DNA from: Brasenia schreberi
Taxonomy: Eukaryota > Streptophyta > Magnoliopsida > Nymphaeales > Cabombaceae
Length of the DNA stretch: 64,000 bases
Reading direction: 5' to 3'
Assembly (NCBI GenBank): GCA_036023115.1
Contig: JAYKKT010000080.1
Span: 7,577,501-7,641,500, forward strand
The position numbers were made by a program, and so were the translations under genes. Of the stretch, positions 51,430-63,442 are shown piece after piece. Within the stretch, counting starts at the first letter, position 1. Every line of letters starts with the position of its first letter. The notes beneath the pieces are model-generated. The model searched no databases. It was given only the letters and a program-made list of their open reading frames with translations, and was not told the origin of the DNA.

Positions 51430-52020
51430 AGGGTTGGGTGCCCTATGGCTAAAAGTAAATAGTGTCTCCCATCCCTTCGTTAGGAAGGCCTATGCAAAGA
51501 TGACAACTCAATGAGGAATAGGAAAGAAATGTTCGGAAGTGGGAAAACTAAAGGAGATGCAAAAGGGATTTGTCCTAAAGTTCGACTCGTAAAAGCAGCA
51601 AGCAAGACTTGACTTCTTTCCGATGGAAGCACCGGCCGGATATATGGCAATGGTTTCAATGAGAAACGGTGACGAGCAGGGGGGTTTAGAGGTTACCGAT
51701 TCTGCAATAGCTACCAAATCGATAGAGAAGGTTCGACCAAGTTGGGAATCAATGTGTCAGATGAATTCATATACATTACTCTCTTTCTCATGACATGGCC
51801 GGTTCGAAACCGCCGGTTCGGGCCACGTCCATTCCATGTACGCAGCTCACATTTCTGAATATCTCACTTCTACCTCTCATTGACCTGTCTGTAGCTTCAC
51901 AATCATAGAAATTGCGTTTGCTTGGGCCAAGAGTTCTTCCAAGCATGCCAGTAGAATGAATGCTCTGATTCGACCAAACAGCCACAAGTGTTTGCGTGAA
52001 TTCTTTGGTTTATCTTTTTC
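51430..52020. other. GC-richer segment, possible organelle-derived (NUMT) insertion
   Basis: About 590 bp that look distinctly less AT-rich than the flanks and lack the A/T runs of the region. Minus-strand frames without low complexity include AVWSNQSIHSTGMLGRTLGP followed by SKRNFYDCEATDR, and IYPAGASIGKKSSLACCF. It resembles plant mitochondrial spacer or ORF sequence in texture. I do not recognise a specific mitochondrial gene, so this is a guess from composition. Confidence 0.3.
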
Positions 52021-52254
52021 TAGAGAATTTTGAAACTTTAAATCAGCTCTCATAACTAATATTATTTTAAGTATTTATTCTAAATTTTTCCCATTCAATC
52101 AATTCATTTCATTTTGATTCTGTCCTGCTGAGCCATTTAACAGGTTACTCGACTTAAAGACCTATTTTGATGACATCTATTCAAAGAGATTACGAATTAA
52201 AAGCAGTTTCAGTGGTCAAGACATATAAGTCATACTTTGGCCCGCATCACCAAT

Positions 52255-52760
52255 ACTCATTCGCGTCATTGGTGAAAGTGGACACTTAGGGGGTGATTGA
52301 AGAACAGGCTTACTGGGCGCCAAGGGAGGTATATTGCAGCAACCCAGTTACGTATCATGGGTTGATGTCTAGTAGGACGTGGAGCCTGGGTCCTTGGTGC
52401 CGGATTGGAGTCTTACTTCATTTGGATCGTGTAGGGTTTTGTTAGGTCCGTTACGGGTCTAATGTAGGATTGAGTCTAATAAAAGGATGGTGGGATCCAT
52501 ACTCTCGTTCTATAATGTAGGAACCTTGTAATGGCCTCTTGGTCTATAAAAAGGGATCTGAGTATAGGATGTGTTAGGTGTCGGTTATTGTGCTTAGAGA
52601 CGGAGAGATAGAGAGAGGGCAGAGTTTGGGACTTTTGTTAGTTATCTTTCCATAGTTGATCGAATTAGGCATCAAACAGATTCAGGGACTAAATTGTACC
52701 AATAAGATATCGGTGGACTTCCCTCTAAATTCTTGTAAATCGTCAAGTGATTGATCAATA
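52255..52760 (+). mobile_element. LTR-like segment
   Basis: Contains tataaaaagggatctga (52541) downstream of several gtcta/gtagg words, a purine-rich leader, then tgatcaataaattttattgg near the end as a polyadenylation-like signal. No internal retroelement coding region adjoins it. Confidence 0.3.
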
Positions 52761-52799
52761 AATTTTATTGGGGCATGAAAAGTGTAAAAAAATTTATCT

Positions 52800-54735
52800 T
52801 GCATTCAAGTGATTTATTAACTTTGTCAGATTTTTATACTATAGATTACATAAATTATGAACATTGCATTGGGATATCTCCTTTTAGCGACATGCTGCAG
52901 AGTTCAAATGTAGTGAAAAGTAAGCAATGGTCTAATCAATTGCAAAGAGGATTCCCACATCATGGACGGGTATGGGTAAAGAAATTAGTCCTGCTACATT
53001 GCCACTCAAATATAGTAAATAAATTACAAAGAGGGTCTCTACATTTTTTATATGAACGGATGGTTAGTGAGAAAGCTAGTCCTAGATAATACGATTCGTA
53101 TTGGTTCTTAAAATATCGGAACATTGTTTGATAAGCTAATGGAGGTAGTAGATAATATGATTCGGAGAAAGATTCATATCATATGTTTAAAAGAGACAAA
53201 GTGGGTTGAAGAAAAAACAAAGGAGATTAAAAATACAAGTTTTAAATTATGATATTCAAGAAAGGAAAATGCTCGAAATGAAATTGGTATATCATAAATA
53301 AAGATTTAAACAATAGTGTAGTAGACATATAACAATATGGTGACCGAATTATGACATTGAAATTATTGCTAGGAGTAGAGGTTTTTAATATAGTTTGTGC
53401 TTACGCATCCCAAGTAGGACTAAAAAATAGTATAAAGATGGTTTTTTTGTGATGAGTTAGATAAGGTGATTTAAAGAATTCCACAAAGGAAGATGATTTG
53501 TTTAGGAAGAGACTTAAATGGACATGTCGATAAATAGGCATTAGGATATTAAGGTATTCATGAAAACTTTACTTTTGGGGATATAAATAAGGAAGGTAGG
53601 GAGATTTTAAATTTTGCTATAGCATTTGATCTCTTTATAGTCAATACAATCTTCAATAAACAAGATAAACATTTAATTACTTATAAGAGTACCTTAACAC
53701 AAACACAAATTGATTGTTTTGTTTGTAGAAAAAAAGATAGAGTGTGTTGTAAAGATTGCAAGGTAATTCAAGGAGAAAGCTTAATCACCCAACATCGACT
53801 TTTAATTATGGATTTATAGGTAAAAAAGTTGACAAAGAAGAAAACAGTGCATCGAGCTATTCAAACCAAAGGGTAGAACCTAAAAAGCAAGAAAGAATGT
53901 ATATTTAACAAAAAGTCCTTCAACAAGATGCTTGAAATTATGTTGGTAAACCTTATGATATGTAAAACAATATGACTATACATAGGAAAGTGGCAAAAGA
54001 TGTGTTAGGTGAATCTAAGGAAGGTGTACTTGCACAAAAAAGCTTGGTAGTGGAGTGAAATAGTGCAAAATAAAATCAAGGCAAAGAGAGCATGTTACAA
54101 ATTACATTATGCTAAGAAAACTAATGAAACTTTAGAGGCTTATAAAAAAGTAAAGAAAGAAGCGAAAAGGATGTCAATGAAGCAAAAGCTAAAATTTATG
54201 AGAATTTATATAAATACTCAACTCAAAAAAGGGTGAAAGAGATATTTTTAGGATAGCTACGGTTAGAGATAAGAAAACTAAGGATCTTAATTTTGTTAGA
54301 TGCATCAAAGACGAGGATGCACATAAAATTAAAGTAGGTTGATTAAAATGGAGAGCAGCATGAGGTATTCTTTGTGATAAGAAGATATCATTAAAGTTAA
54401 AAGGTAAGTATTATAGAAAAACAATTAGACCCGTCATGTTTTATGATTATGAGAGTTGGGTTGTTAATCATCAATATGTACAAAAGATGTTTGTGATAGA
54501 AATGAAGATGTTGAGATGGATGAGTGATCATATAAGAAAAGATCGCATACATAATGAGGTTATTAGAAACAAATTAGAAGTGACACCAATAGAGGATAAA
54601 ATGAGAGAATACGTTTAAGATGTTTGGACATATAGAAAGAAGATCAAAAGAAAAACCTTTTAAAAGGTATGAAAAACTAGATTTTGAAAGTATTAAAGAG
54701 GTAAAAGTTTTAGTTGTTGTTGTTGATGTGTATGT
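52800..54735 (+). mobile_element. RTE-type LINE with the reverse transcriptase deleted
   Basis: The plus strand follows the 5' part of the LINE at 46130-48945: tagcgacatgctgcag, then the 5' UTR, decayed endonuclease (HIICLKETKWVEEK, KKMICLGRDLNGHV in broken frames) and linker (KAKRACYKLHYAKKTNETLE). At about 54330 it jumps from RCIKDEDAHKI directly to LKWRAA.GILCDKKISLK, removing the whole RT. It then continues through MFYDYESWVVNHQYVQKM and KMLRWMSDHIRKDRIHNE to a (GTT)n tail near 54720. Dozens of stops; this is the oldest looking of the large copies. Confidence 0.8.
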
Positions 54736-54774
54736 GATTGGAAGAAGGATTGATTAGCACCATGCGTTAACTGG

Positions 54775-55005
54775 TTACCGCCCGGTGAAATCATAAGCCA
54801 TCGGATCGGCGGGGACTGACTTTGCCGAACTAGTGTAGACATATTGATTCTCCGTTTGGGACTGCTTGCTCGCACTGGCAGCATCATTGCCCCAAAAGAG
54901 AGTCTTGAGGGAGAAACTAGGGCCATGAGGAGAACCGACCGGAGAAAGAGAGGAAGGACGACGCCCCCCCAATTGCCTTCGTTTGTCCTTCCTTGAAGTA
55001 ACCAT
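54775..55005 (-). CDS. Short unrecognised ORF, 76 codons
   Basis: Starts MVTSRKDKRRQLGGRRPSSL, reads GSPHGPSFSLKTLFWGND in the middle and ends SVPADPMAYDFTGR. Composition looks coding-like and GC-richer than its surroundings. A second frame running in from upstream reads REVSEIAKEKDEFKMARKRK then IYNGYFKEGQTKA and overlaps its start, so this may be one decayed gene with a frameshift. Family unknown; it could equally be a repeat fragment. Confidence 0.25.
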   Translation of the reverse strand: MVTSRKDKRRQLGGRRPSSLSPVGSPHGPSFSLKTLFWGNDAASASKQSQTENQYVYTSSAKSVPADPMAYDFTGR

Positions 55006-55139
55006 TATAAATTTTTCTCTTTCTAGCCATTTTGAATTCGTCCTTCTCTTTGGCTATTTCAGAAACCTCCCTAGCCTTTATTCTGGACTTTAAAAAAAGT
55101 ACATAGAGGCTAGAGCTATGAAAATGAACAAGGCCCGTT

Positions 55140-55384
55140 GGGCACGCCCGACCATGAAAATATAGGGAGCTAGGCTAGAAAGTACTAGCCGGTGCTTTCG
55201 GATGGGCTCTTTAGCCCGGCCAGCATGACACGAGCTGAGGCAGGTGGGATTGGGTTGGTCTGCATGCTGAAAGGAGAAAATAACGTTCTAGGTAATATTA
55301 TTAGATATATACATACATATATGTGTATATATATATAGTTATTCATGCAGGAAATATGGCCAACATACACACAAATGTATATAT

Positions 55385-55419
<35 letters not shown>

Positions 55420-56430
55420 TGTGCTGGTATTTTATAAGTGGATAATTTATTATGTACACATAAGCCTGTGTGTATATATGTATATATACCGAGATTTTTT
55501 CTATTTGCGATAAGGGCTGGACCCAGATCTGGCCGTGGCCGTAGGGCCAGGCTGTTTAGCATTTTCCGAGGGTTGGGGTCAGGCTGGGTCATTTGCTGGA
55601 TAAGGAAATGCAAAAGATTTGTTTTCTTTCTCAAGCTCCGGAAGACGATAAGGAAATTATATATCTAGAATCCGAGCCATGAAATGTAAACCCTCTGGAT
55701 TCGGAGAGGAGCTTGAATGCATAAAAAGGAACTAATGTTGGCCCTGTTATAAAATCTGATGAAAAGGGCTGGGTTTGTTGGTAAAGTAAGTTCAGATGAG
55801 CATTATTACGATATTTAAATGAAAGCTTTTTAGTTTTTCTTTGAATTAAGCTTATTTTAGGTTATTTAACTAATATTGACTTCGATAATCATAAAGGTTT
55901 GTTGAGTTTTGTAAGAATCTTAGATAGTTGTGAAAACTTAATTTACTGTACTTGTTTTAGTTGTCTTAGAACAATATCACGGTGTCTTAGAAAAATATAA
56001 ATGAATCATAAGAAGAAGATGTGTTTAGCGTTATTTTTATAGGCCTAATTTCAACTTCTGAAATACGAGCTTGATTTTTTTCCTTTGAATTCTCTTGAGT
56101 TTTTTTCGTCGTTCACGTATAAAACACATGAAACAAAAGCTGCACCGAACCCCAAATCATTCAACGTCATACGTTATCTTTGAAGTTGAAAACATCCAGC
56201 TAGTTGAATTAGAGAACAAGCAAATACAGAAACCGGCTCACTGTCAAAGAAAAGAAGAAAACGGCCAATATATATTTATTTAGAGACTGCGCAATTTGTC
56301 TCTAATCGAGTAGGATTTAAGTTAGAAGAGGAAGACTTAGGAAGCAAATGCTACGAAGCGTGAATTCGTCGTCCCACTCTTTCAAAGATGCGAGCATCAA
56401 ATGCTAACATGATTATGACTGGTAAATTTA
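55140..56430. other. Intergenic with microsatellites, no gene recognised
   Basis: TA/CA-interrupted microsatellite tracts at 55308-55340 and 55390-55418. GC-rich patch 55500-55590 with ggccgtggccgtagggccag. No recognisable product. Confidence 0.4.
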
Positions 56431-56844
56431 TGTAAGTTGTTGATGGCTACTATCGACCCTAATAACAACAATAATCATAAAATGCAGGAAGAAGGGTTCT
56501 CTTTTCAAATTTCATGAGTTGTTTTATAAAAGACAAAATTTACAAAGAAAAATGATTTTGCTTTTGAAAAAGATAAAAACATCTTTCGAATAAACATAAA
56601 ATAGCTTTAACGGAAGGTCCAAAACAAAAATCACGGGAATATATAGAAAAGTAATAAAGGAACATGTTGATATAAAAGATAACAATAAAGGCTTCGTGTG
56701 AAAATCCTCTTTGGGTAACCGTGCGCTTACTCTTCTTCTTCCTCTACTCTTCACTTCTTCTCTCCTTCTTGTCCCTTTGAGGGCATTTTTGCTTCTGCAT
56801 CGCTCACTAGTCCTTTACAATCCGACTATATTGCTAGCTCTACA
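56431..56844 (+). repeat. 5' LTR of copia element
   Basis: TGtaagttgttgatggc to gctctaCA, 414 bp. It is homologous along its length to 62521-62963, including ttttataaaaga(c/t)aaaattta, tttgaaaaagata and ggcatttttgctt. Confidence 0.85.
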
Positions 56845-56845
56845 T

Positions 56846-56859
56846 TGGTATCAGGGTTA
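56846..56859 (+). promoter_or_regulatory. Primer-binding site of the copia element
   Basis: tggtatcagggtta, one base after the 5' LTR. tggtatcag is the hallmark initiator Met-tRNA complement in plant copia elements. Confidence 0.8.
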
Positions 56860-57027
56860 GGTTCATAGGTCTGGACAAGAGAAAAAGACATGCAATCAAT
56901 ATACATATACAAGGAGAAAAGACAGATGATGTTAGAAAAAAAATTGGTATAAGAAATCTTTTTCTAAAAATTTTTTAGAACCAAAAGAGACAAATGATCG
57001 ATCTCTCCTCTGTTTGTTTTTGAGAAA

Positions 57028-57360
57028 TGAAGGCCAAAGGTTGAGGGTAGGCTAGAAAGCCACACTAGAAAGCTAGAAAAGGTGTAGGCCAAAGGCTGAG
57101 TGTAGGTCAGAAAGCCAAAAGATGCCAAGGCCCAAGGCTGAGGGTAGGCTAGAAAGCCACACTAGAAAGCTAGAAAAGGTGTAGGCCAAAGGCTGAGTGT
57201 AGGTCAGAAAGCCAAAAGATGCCAAGGCCCAAGGCTGAGTGCATGCTAAAAAGATAGAAAAACGAAGGTCAAAGATTGAGCACAGGCTAGAAAGCCAAAA
57301 AAAGGTGGAGGCCAAAAGGCTTAGTGCATGCTAGAAAGCCAGAAAGACGAAGGCGCCAGA
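57028..57360. repeat. 97-bp tandem repeat in the copia leader
   Basis: Units with ggccaaaggctgagtgtagg and ctagaaagcca repeat. One 97-bp period (57060 against 57157) is essentially perfect. A shorter sub-unit of about 45-50 bp can be traced through the whole block. Confidence 0.85.
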
Positions 57361-59896
57361 GCGGAGACAGAGGCTAAGTTAAGGCTTCAAAACAAAAAGA
57401 TGGTGGCCAAGAGAGGCCAATAAAAGGCCAGAGGTCGAGGGAGCCATTTCCTCCCTCTCTCTCTTTCAGCAAAAATGTCTCTCCCTCTCTCCCCAAATGT
57501 CTCTCCCTCTCTCTGCAGATCTGTCTCTCCTTTATTTATATCCACCATGGTTTTGTAAAATCGCGGATGGTAAGCCGCTTAGAGAAGCGATTTCACGAAT
57601 ACCACTTCTGGCAACAGAATAAAAAGTTTGTTTTGGTGTCAAGTATTTGGCTAAGTTACAATCTATCATACGACAAAATTACCAAAAAGTTTAGATATTT
57701 TAAATTCAAAAGATAGTTTTGCCCCTGAATCGATGAAAAGAATTTTATCCTTTGACAGTTTATGGAAATTACTAAATATCAACCTATTGAATTGCGCAGT
57801 TGTCCTTGGACATACAAAAATTAACAGGTCTACCACAGAGTTCAAAGATGTTTCTACCCTCTTTCTTTAGGCAAAATTAAAGATTCGAATAAAGGGGCAA
57901 AATTACCATTTTGTTCAATATTAGTTTCAAAAATCTCTAAAAAATTAGACAGTAATTTTACTAATTTGTCCTTGATCTGTTTAGAAAATTATTGACAAGA
58001 TTGGATGTAGTCTTTTACAGTTTTGTCCTTGGTCTTTTGGGATAATTATCGGAACGAACAAAAGTTAAAATTACAAGTTTTCCCTTTACTTGTAAAGAAA
58101 TTATTATTCTATCCTCATATTTGTTTGAAATTACAGCATTTTCTTAATCTTATATATTTCAATTATGATACTTAGATATCATTTAAAATTGTTGTTAAGT
58201 GCTTGTTAACCAAAGAAAATTACCGTTTGAGAATTTTTCTTTACAAGTCATTTAAAATTGTACAAAAATCCTAAAGGATACAACCCCAAGAATATCTAAA
58301 AAGGTATTATTGCCCATATAAAACCTTATGTACCCAAGGTTTGTATTCCTTCGTATCATCACTCGCTCTTAGGAACAAAGAAAATTATCATCTGAATCTT
58401 ATATATTTCAATTATGGTGCTCATAAACAAAATTATATATTCCTCAGATGTCATTTGTCCATAATTGAAATATACCAAATCTCTATTATTGTTCTTTTTT
58501 TTCAGGTTTATAAGAAAATTACCATTACTAGTAATTTTTCTCTTATTCATACCTTCTTATATATTTGTTTTCCCTTTCCTTATTCTCCCCTTGTTGGAAC
58601 ATGGTAACCACAACCCTTAAACTTGAACCAGATTTTACCTTTCAAAACTTCCGTTAAAAGTAGTAATTGAAGAAGAACATATGAACAAAAATAAAAGAAA
58701 AAAATTACTAATTGCTTAAGATAATTTAGTGTTAAGCTCTAAAAGCAACTAGAATAAAAAAAACCAAATAAGAGATTTTGTAAGAATAACAATAAGAAGG
58801 GGGTCAATTTTTTAAGAAATCATAGGAATCTACTTCTTGGATAAAGTACTTCAAATGTAAAAAAAAATGATCACTACAAAGGGATTGCTGCAACAACAAG
58901 AACAACAATACGAACAACCAATGATACAGTCCAATAGAGAAGATCTATATCGTTTTTAGTATCTTTACATGGATCGCTTGGTGACTGATTGGTGGACCGA
59001 CTCTAGAGCGATCAAGTATATCTCAAAGAGCAAAGAGGGAGCGATGATAAAAAGGAATACAAACCTTAAGGGCATCGGGTTTATATGGGCAATAATACTT
59101 TTTTGGATATTCTTGAGGTTGTATACTTTAGGATTTTTGTACAATGCATACCAATTGTCCTTACTGATATATTAATTGTGCCCTCTATTAGGTACAATCT
59201 TGTATCAGTACCTATCTTGCTAAAGAAAGGGTTTGATGTCATGTTTGCCCTGATAAAGTTATCATAGGAAAATATGGTAAGATAGCTTTTTCAGGTTTAT
59301 TTGATATTGAAAATAGTTTATTTAAACTAAATGAAAATGAAAGTTGTTCTTCTGTTTATATTGATTGTGTATATGTAATTGATGTAAATGTATAGCATAA
59401 ACATTTAGGGCATATAAGTTTGAATAAGTTAATAAAATTAACCAACTTTACCTTACTGTCTACCTTTCATGAAAACACTTTAATAAGTGTGAGGCCTATA
59501 TACAAAGAAAAATTATCAGAAAATCATTTTCTAAAAAAATAATTAGAGCAACAACCATATTAGAAAGTATTCATGCTAATTTATGTAGTCTCTTAAGGGT
59601 AAGAACTCATCGTGAAAAGGTATCTTCCATAACCTTTGTTGATGATTATTAAAGATATATATATATATATATCTTGACACATAAGTCTAAAGTACTTGAG
59701 ATATTTAAAGAATATAAGCAAGAATTTGAAAATCAATTAGGGGATACAATGAAAGTCCTAAGGTTAAACCAAGGTGGTGAATACACATCTACAAAATTCT
59801 TGGAATAATATAAAGACTTTGGTATTTCAAAATAAAATATCATGCACAAAATAACTCAACAAAATGGTATAGTAGAAAGACATAATAAGACCTTAT

Positions 59897-60725
59897 TGAA
59901 TATGACTAGGTCCATTTTGATAGATGTTTCTCTTTCCAAGGTATTTTGGAGAGAAGCGATTAGTACAATCGTATATACCTTAAATAGAGTATCATATAAG
60001 ATTATATTCTCTAAAGACCTAGGTAGATTATATTTTCTAAAGACTTAGGTCTTCTTAAGAGGTAGAAATCTATGGCACATGTCAAGATCCTTTATCAATG
60101 TAGGGATAAGATAAATAATTGGTTTTAAGATGTATTTTGATTGGATATTCTAAAGGTTATAAAAGATATCGATTTTATCATAAAGACTATGGTTTAATAA
60201 AAAGTATAGATGTTGAATTTTTAGATCTATAGTACATTCTTGAAAATGATGATGAATGTATTGATGATCTAATGTATCTAGATATGTTGTCATTTGAACC
60301 CATAGATGAAGATCTTTCTGATCAAACTGAAACTTTAAGTGGATATACTTATTGAATATGACTAAGTCCATGGTAATAGAGGCTTCTTTATACCATATGA
60401 GATATGGTTTGGAAGAAAACAAGACATAGGTCTTCTCAAGAGATAGAAATCTATAGCACATGTCAAGATCCTTGATCAGTGTAGAGATAAGATAAATAAC
60501 AGGTTTTAAGATGTATTTTGATTGGGTATCCCAAAGGTTGTAAGGGATATCAATTTTATCATAAAGACTATGGTTTAATAGAAAGTATAGATGTTAAATT
60601 ATTAGGTCTATAGTATATTCTTGATAATGATAATGAATGCATTGATGATCTAGTTTATCTAGATATGTTATCATTTTAACCCATAGATGATGATGATCTT
60701 CCTAATCAAACCGAAACTTTAAATT
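59897..60725 (+). repeat. Tandem duplication inside copia pol
   Basis: 59897 ttgaatatgactaggtccat matches 60353 ttgaatatgactaagtccat, and 60060-60340 (cacatgtcaagatcc, gatgtattttgattgg, cataaagactatggtttaat) matches 60435-60720. Copy 2 lacks about 100 bp present in copy 1. Confidence 0.8.
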
Positions 60726-62520
60726 GATATAAAAAACGTAGGGTCACACCATTCTACTTAAAGGATTATCACACTTACCTTTTAGAGGAAGTGTGCAATT
60801 CTATAGATTTAGATTAACTGATTGATAACCTAATATATCAACAGACTATTGACTCATTTGAATCGTTAGATTATGAAATGGTCATAGATGAAATAATTGA
60901 ATAAACTGAGAAAAACCAAGTCTGAGAATTAGTTGATTTGCCAAAATGAAGGAAAGTCAAACGTTATAAATAGGTCTCAAAAAGAAATATAAAATTGATG
61001 AGTCTATCAACAAGTTTAAGGCGAGGTTGGTTGCAAAGGGATTCTTATAAAAATAGAGGATAAATATGTTTGAGACACATTCTCCTATTACAAAATTTGC
61101 ATCCATTAGAATTATTCTGTCAATTTTTAATATATTATAATTTATATTTACATAAGTTAGTTGCAAAACCCGCTTTTCTAAAAAGAGATTTAGATTAAAT
61201 CACCTACAACTAGAAGGGTATATTGTTAAAGGCTAGGAAAATAAAGTATATAGGTTGAAAAAATGCCTATATGACCTTAAACAGTCACCTTGTAAATGGT
61301 ATTTGACTTTTCAAAATGTTATTCTACAACTTTGGTTGTGGCTAATGAACTTAACCACTATATGTATGTGAGGAACAGTGGGAATCACTTTGTCATTATA
61401 TCTTCATGTTGGTTCGAAATGATAATGAAATTCTTGTCAAAACCAAGTCATGTTAAACTTGAGGTTTGAAATGAAGAATATGAGAGAGGCATCTTATATT
61501 CTGGGTGTAAAGATTTTTCTTGATAGAGAATCTAATCTCTTATGCTTAAGTCAAGAGATATATATTAATTATATCCTCAAGAAGTTTATAATGGGTGAGT
61601 GCAAGACTGCATCTATACATGTTGCTAAAGTGGTTAAATTGAGTAAGAATGATTATCCCGGTGAGGGAGAGAACAAGCCTAATGTTCCTTACACACAAGT
61701 TATGAGTAGCTTGATGTATGCGATGTTGTGTAGAAGATTTGATATCAACTTTGTTATTAGTCTTGTGAATAGATATCAAAGTGATTTTGGTTAGCAGCAT
61801 TGGATAGTTATGAAAAGGGTCTTAAGATATCTTAAATGAATAAAAGACTTGAAACTGTGCTTGAAAGTAGTATGATACTAAGATATTGACTTCGCTGGCA
61901 GAAAAGATAACATCAAATCAAGCTACAATCAAATATTCTTATTTGTAGGTAGTGTTCTATTTTAGGCTGCAAGAAACAGGATTGCGTAGCATTGCATAAA
62001 AAAGAAGGTGAGTATATTTCTTGCAATATGACCACTACAAGTGTCGTTTGAAGAAGTTTCATACGTGATCTAAAACTAGACATAGCCAATGAGCAAGTTG
62101 TCATTTATTGTGACAACAATGTAGTATTTGCTCTTATTAAGAGTGAAGCTGATAACTAAAGAACTAAGCATATAGTGGTTAAATATCACTACGTTCATGA
62201 TATGCTAAAAAGAAATGAAATAACTATATCTTATATGCCAACAAATAATATGTTGGCTAATCCCTTAACTAAAGGCATCTCCAAAGAACTTTTAATTAAA
62301 CATGTTATGCACATGAGTTTATTATATACTTAGACTATGAGTGTAGAAATACACTTTGTTGATGGTTATGCAAGTAAAACATATTGGTTATGAAAAATCG
62401 GTAACATGTAAAAGTTGTAATTTACTTGTAACTAAAAAATGATACAACTTGGTAAAACCCCAAAATAGTGGGAGGCAAAACCATTGTATCATAGATTGAC
62501 TCAAGTGGCTAAGTAGGAAA

Positions 62521-62730
62521 TGTAAGTTGTTAGTGGCCACTATCGGGTCCCAATAACAATAACTATAAAATGAGGGAAGAACGGTCCTTTTTTTTGGATT
62601 TCATGAGTTCTTTTATAAAAGATAAAATTTATAGAGAAAAATGATTTTGTTTTTGAAAAAGATACAAGCATGTAAAATAGCTTTAATGAAAAGCCTAAAG
62701 TAAAAATCATGAGAAGTAGAAAAGCTAGTT

Positions 62731-62785
<55 letters not shown>

Positions 62786-62963
62786 AAATAACATACGAAA
62801 AGGTCGATATATATAAAAAGAAAGCTTCGTATGAAACCCTCTCTGGCTAACCGTACGCCTCCTATTCTTCTTCCTCGGCTCTTCCCTTCTCCCTCTGACG
62901 GCATTTTTGCTTTCGCATCGTTCAAAGCTCGTTTGCGATCCGACTCCACTGCCAGCTCCAACA
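62521..62963 (+). repeat. 3' LTR of copia element
   Basis: TGtaagttgttagtggc to gctccaaCA. It matches the 5' LTR, with a (TA)n insertion at about 62738-62781. Confidence 0.85.
62738..62781. repeat. (TA)n microsatellite within the 3' LTR
   Basis: About 21 TA units present in the 3' LTR; the same position of the 5' LTR (about 56640-56650) has only a short atata. Confidence 0.9.
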
Positions 62964-63442
62964 GTTTCACTAAATTGTCAAACTGAGTGGATTGCTCACT
63001 GTCTTGGGGGTATCTAATCTTTGTTACGCAAGATACAGAAATCATGAAATCGAGGAAATCACGATGTTGCTTGTGTTTTTGGTAAATCATGAACAAAAGG
63101 TGTCAACTTTAGTAGGCGGGTCGGTCCTTCTTCAACATAATATACTGATACATATCACTGTTTTTCCTTATTATATATCTAAATCATTAACGAATTAAGT
63201 TTTAAATAAGCCACTTTGGTGAAAAGCTTAGGCTAGATAAGTGCTCAAATTCCTGGCCCATACATATTTGTCTTAGCCTTCTTATTCCTTTCACAACGTT
63301 CCTATATTGGATAATCGAAACTGATTGTAATCCCTCAGTTTCCTGTGTTTAGCTGGAAAACAAAAGCTTCATCAAGAACAAACAAATTACAATTGTGGGT
63401 TTTTCCCCTTTACATGCACATTGGTTCACGTAAGGAACCTCC

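Larger units (their letters stand above)
56431..62963 (+). mobile_element. Decayed complete Ty1/copia retrotransposon
   Basis: Two LTRs (56431-56844 and 62521-62963) bound an internal region with a primer site tggtatcagggtta directly after the 5' LTR, the usual initiator Met-tRNA match of plant copia elements. The broken reading order is pre-integrase (DWWTDSRA, LIVPSIRYNLVSV, KHLGHISLNKL), integrase (TFVDDYSRY-like, KVLRLNQGGEYTSTKFLE, QQNGIVERHNKTLLNMTRS, LSKVFWREAISTIVYTLNRV), then RT (RGWLQRDS and LKQSPCKWY regions, FEMKNMREASYILGVKI, LDRESNLLCLSQEIYI). RNase H is last (VPYTQVMSSLMYAMLCRR, NVVIFALIKSEADN-like region near 62110-62155, NMLANPLTKGIS near 62250). That order (INT before RT) defines copia. 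There are many stops and frameshifts. No gag is recognisable; 56990-58950 is occupied by a minisatellite and AT-rich DNA. Confidence 0.85.

Noticed and set aside
56426..62968. Target-site duplication of the copia element
   Set aside because: Flanking 5-mers (attta before, gtttc after) do not match, so I do not claim one.
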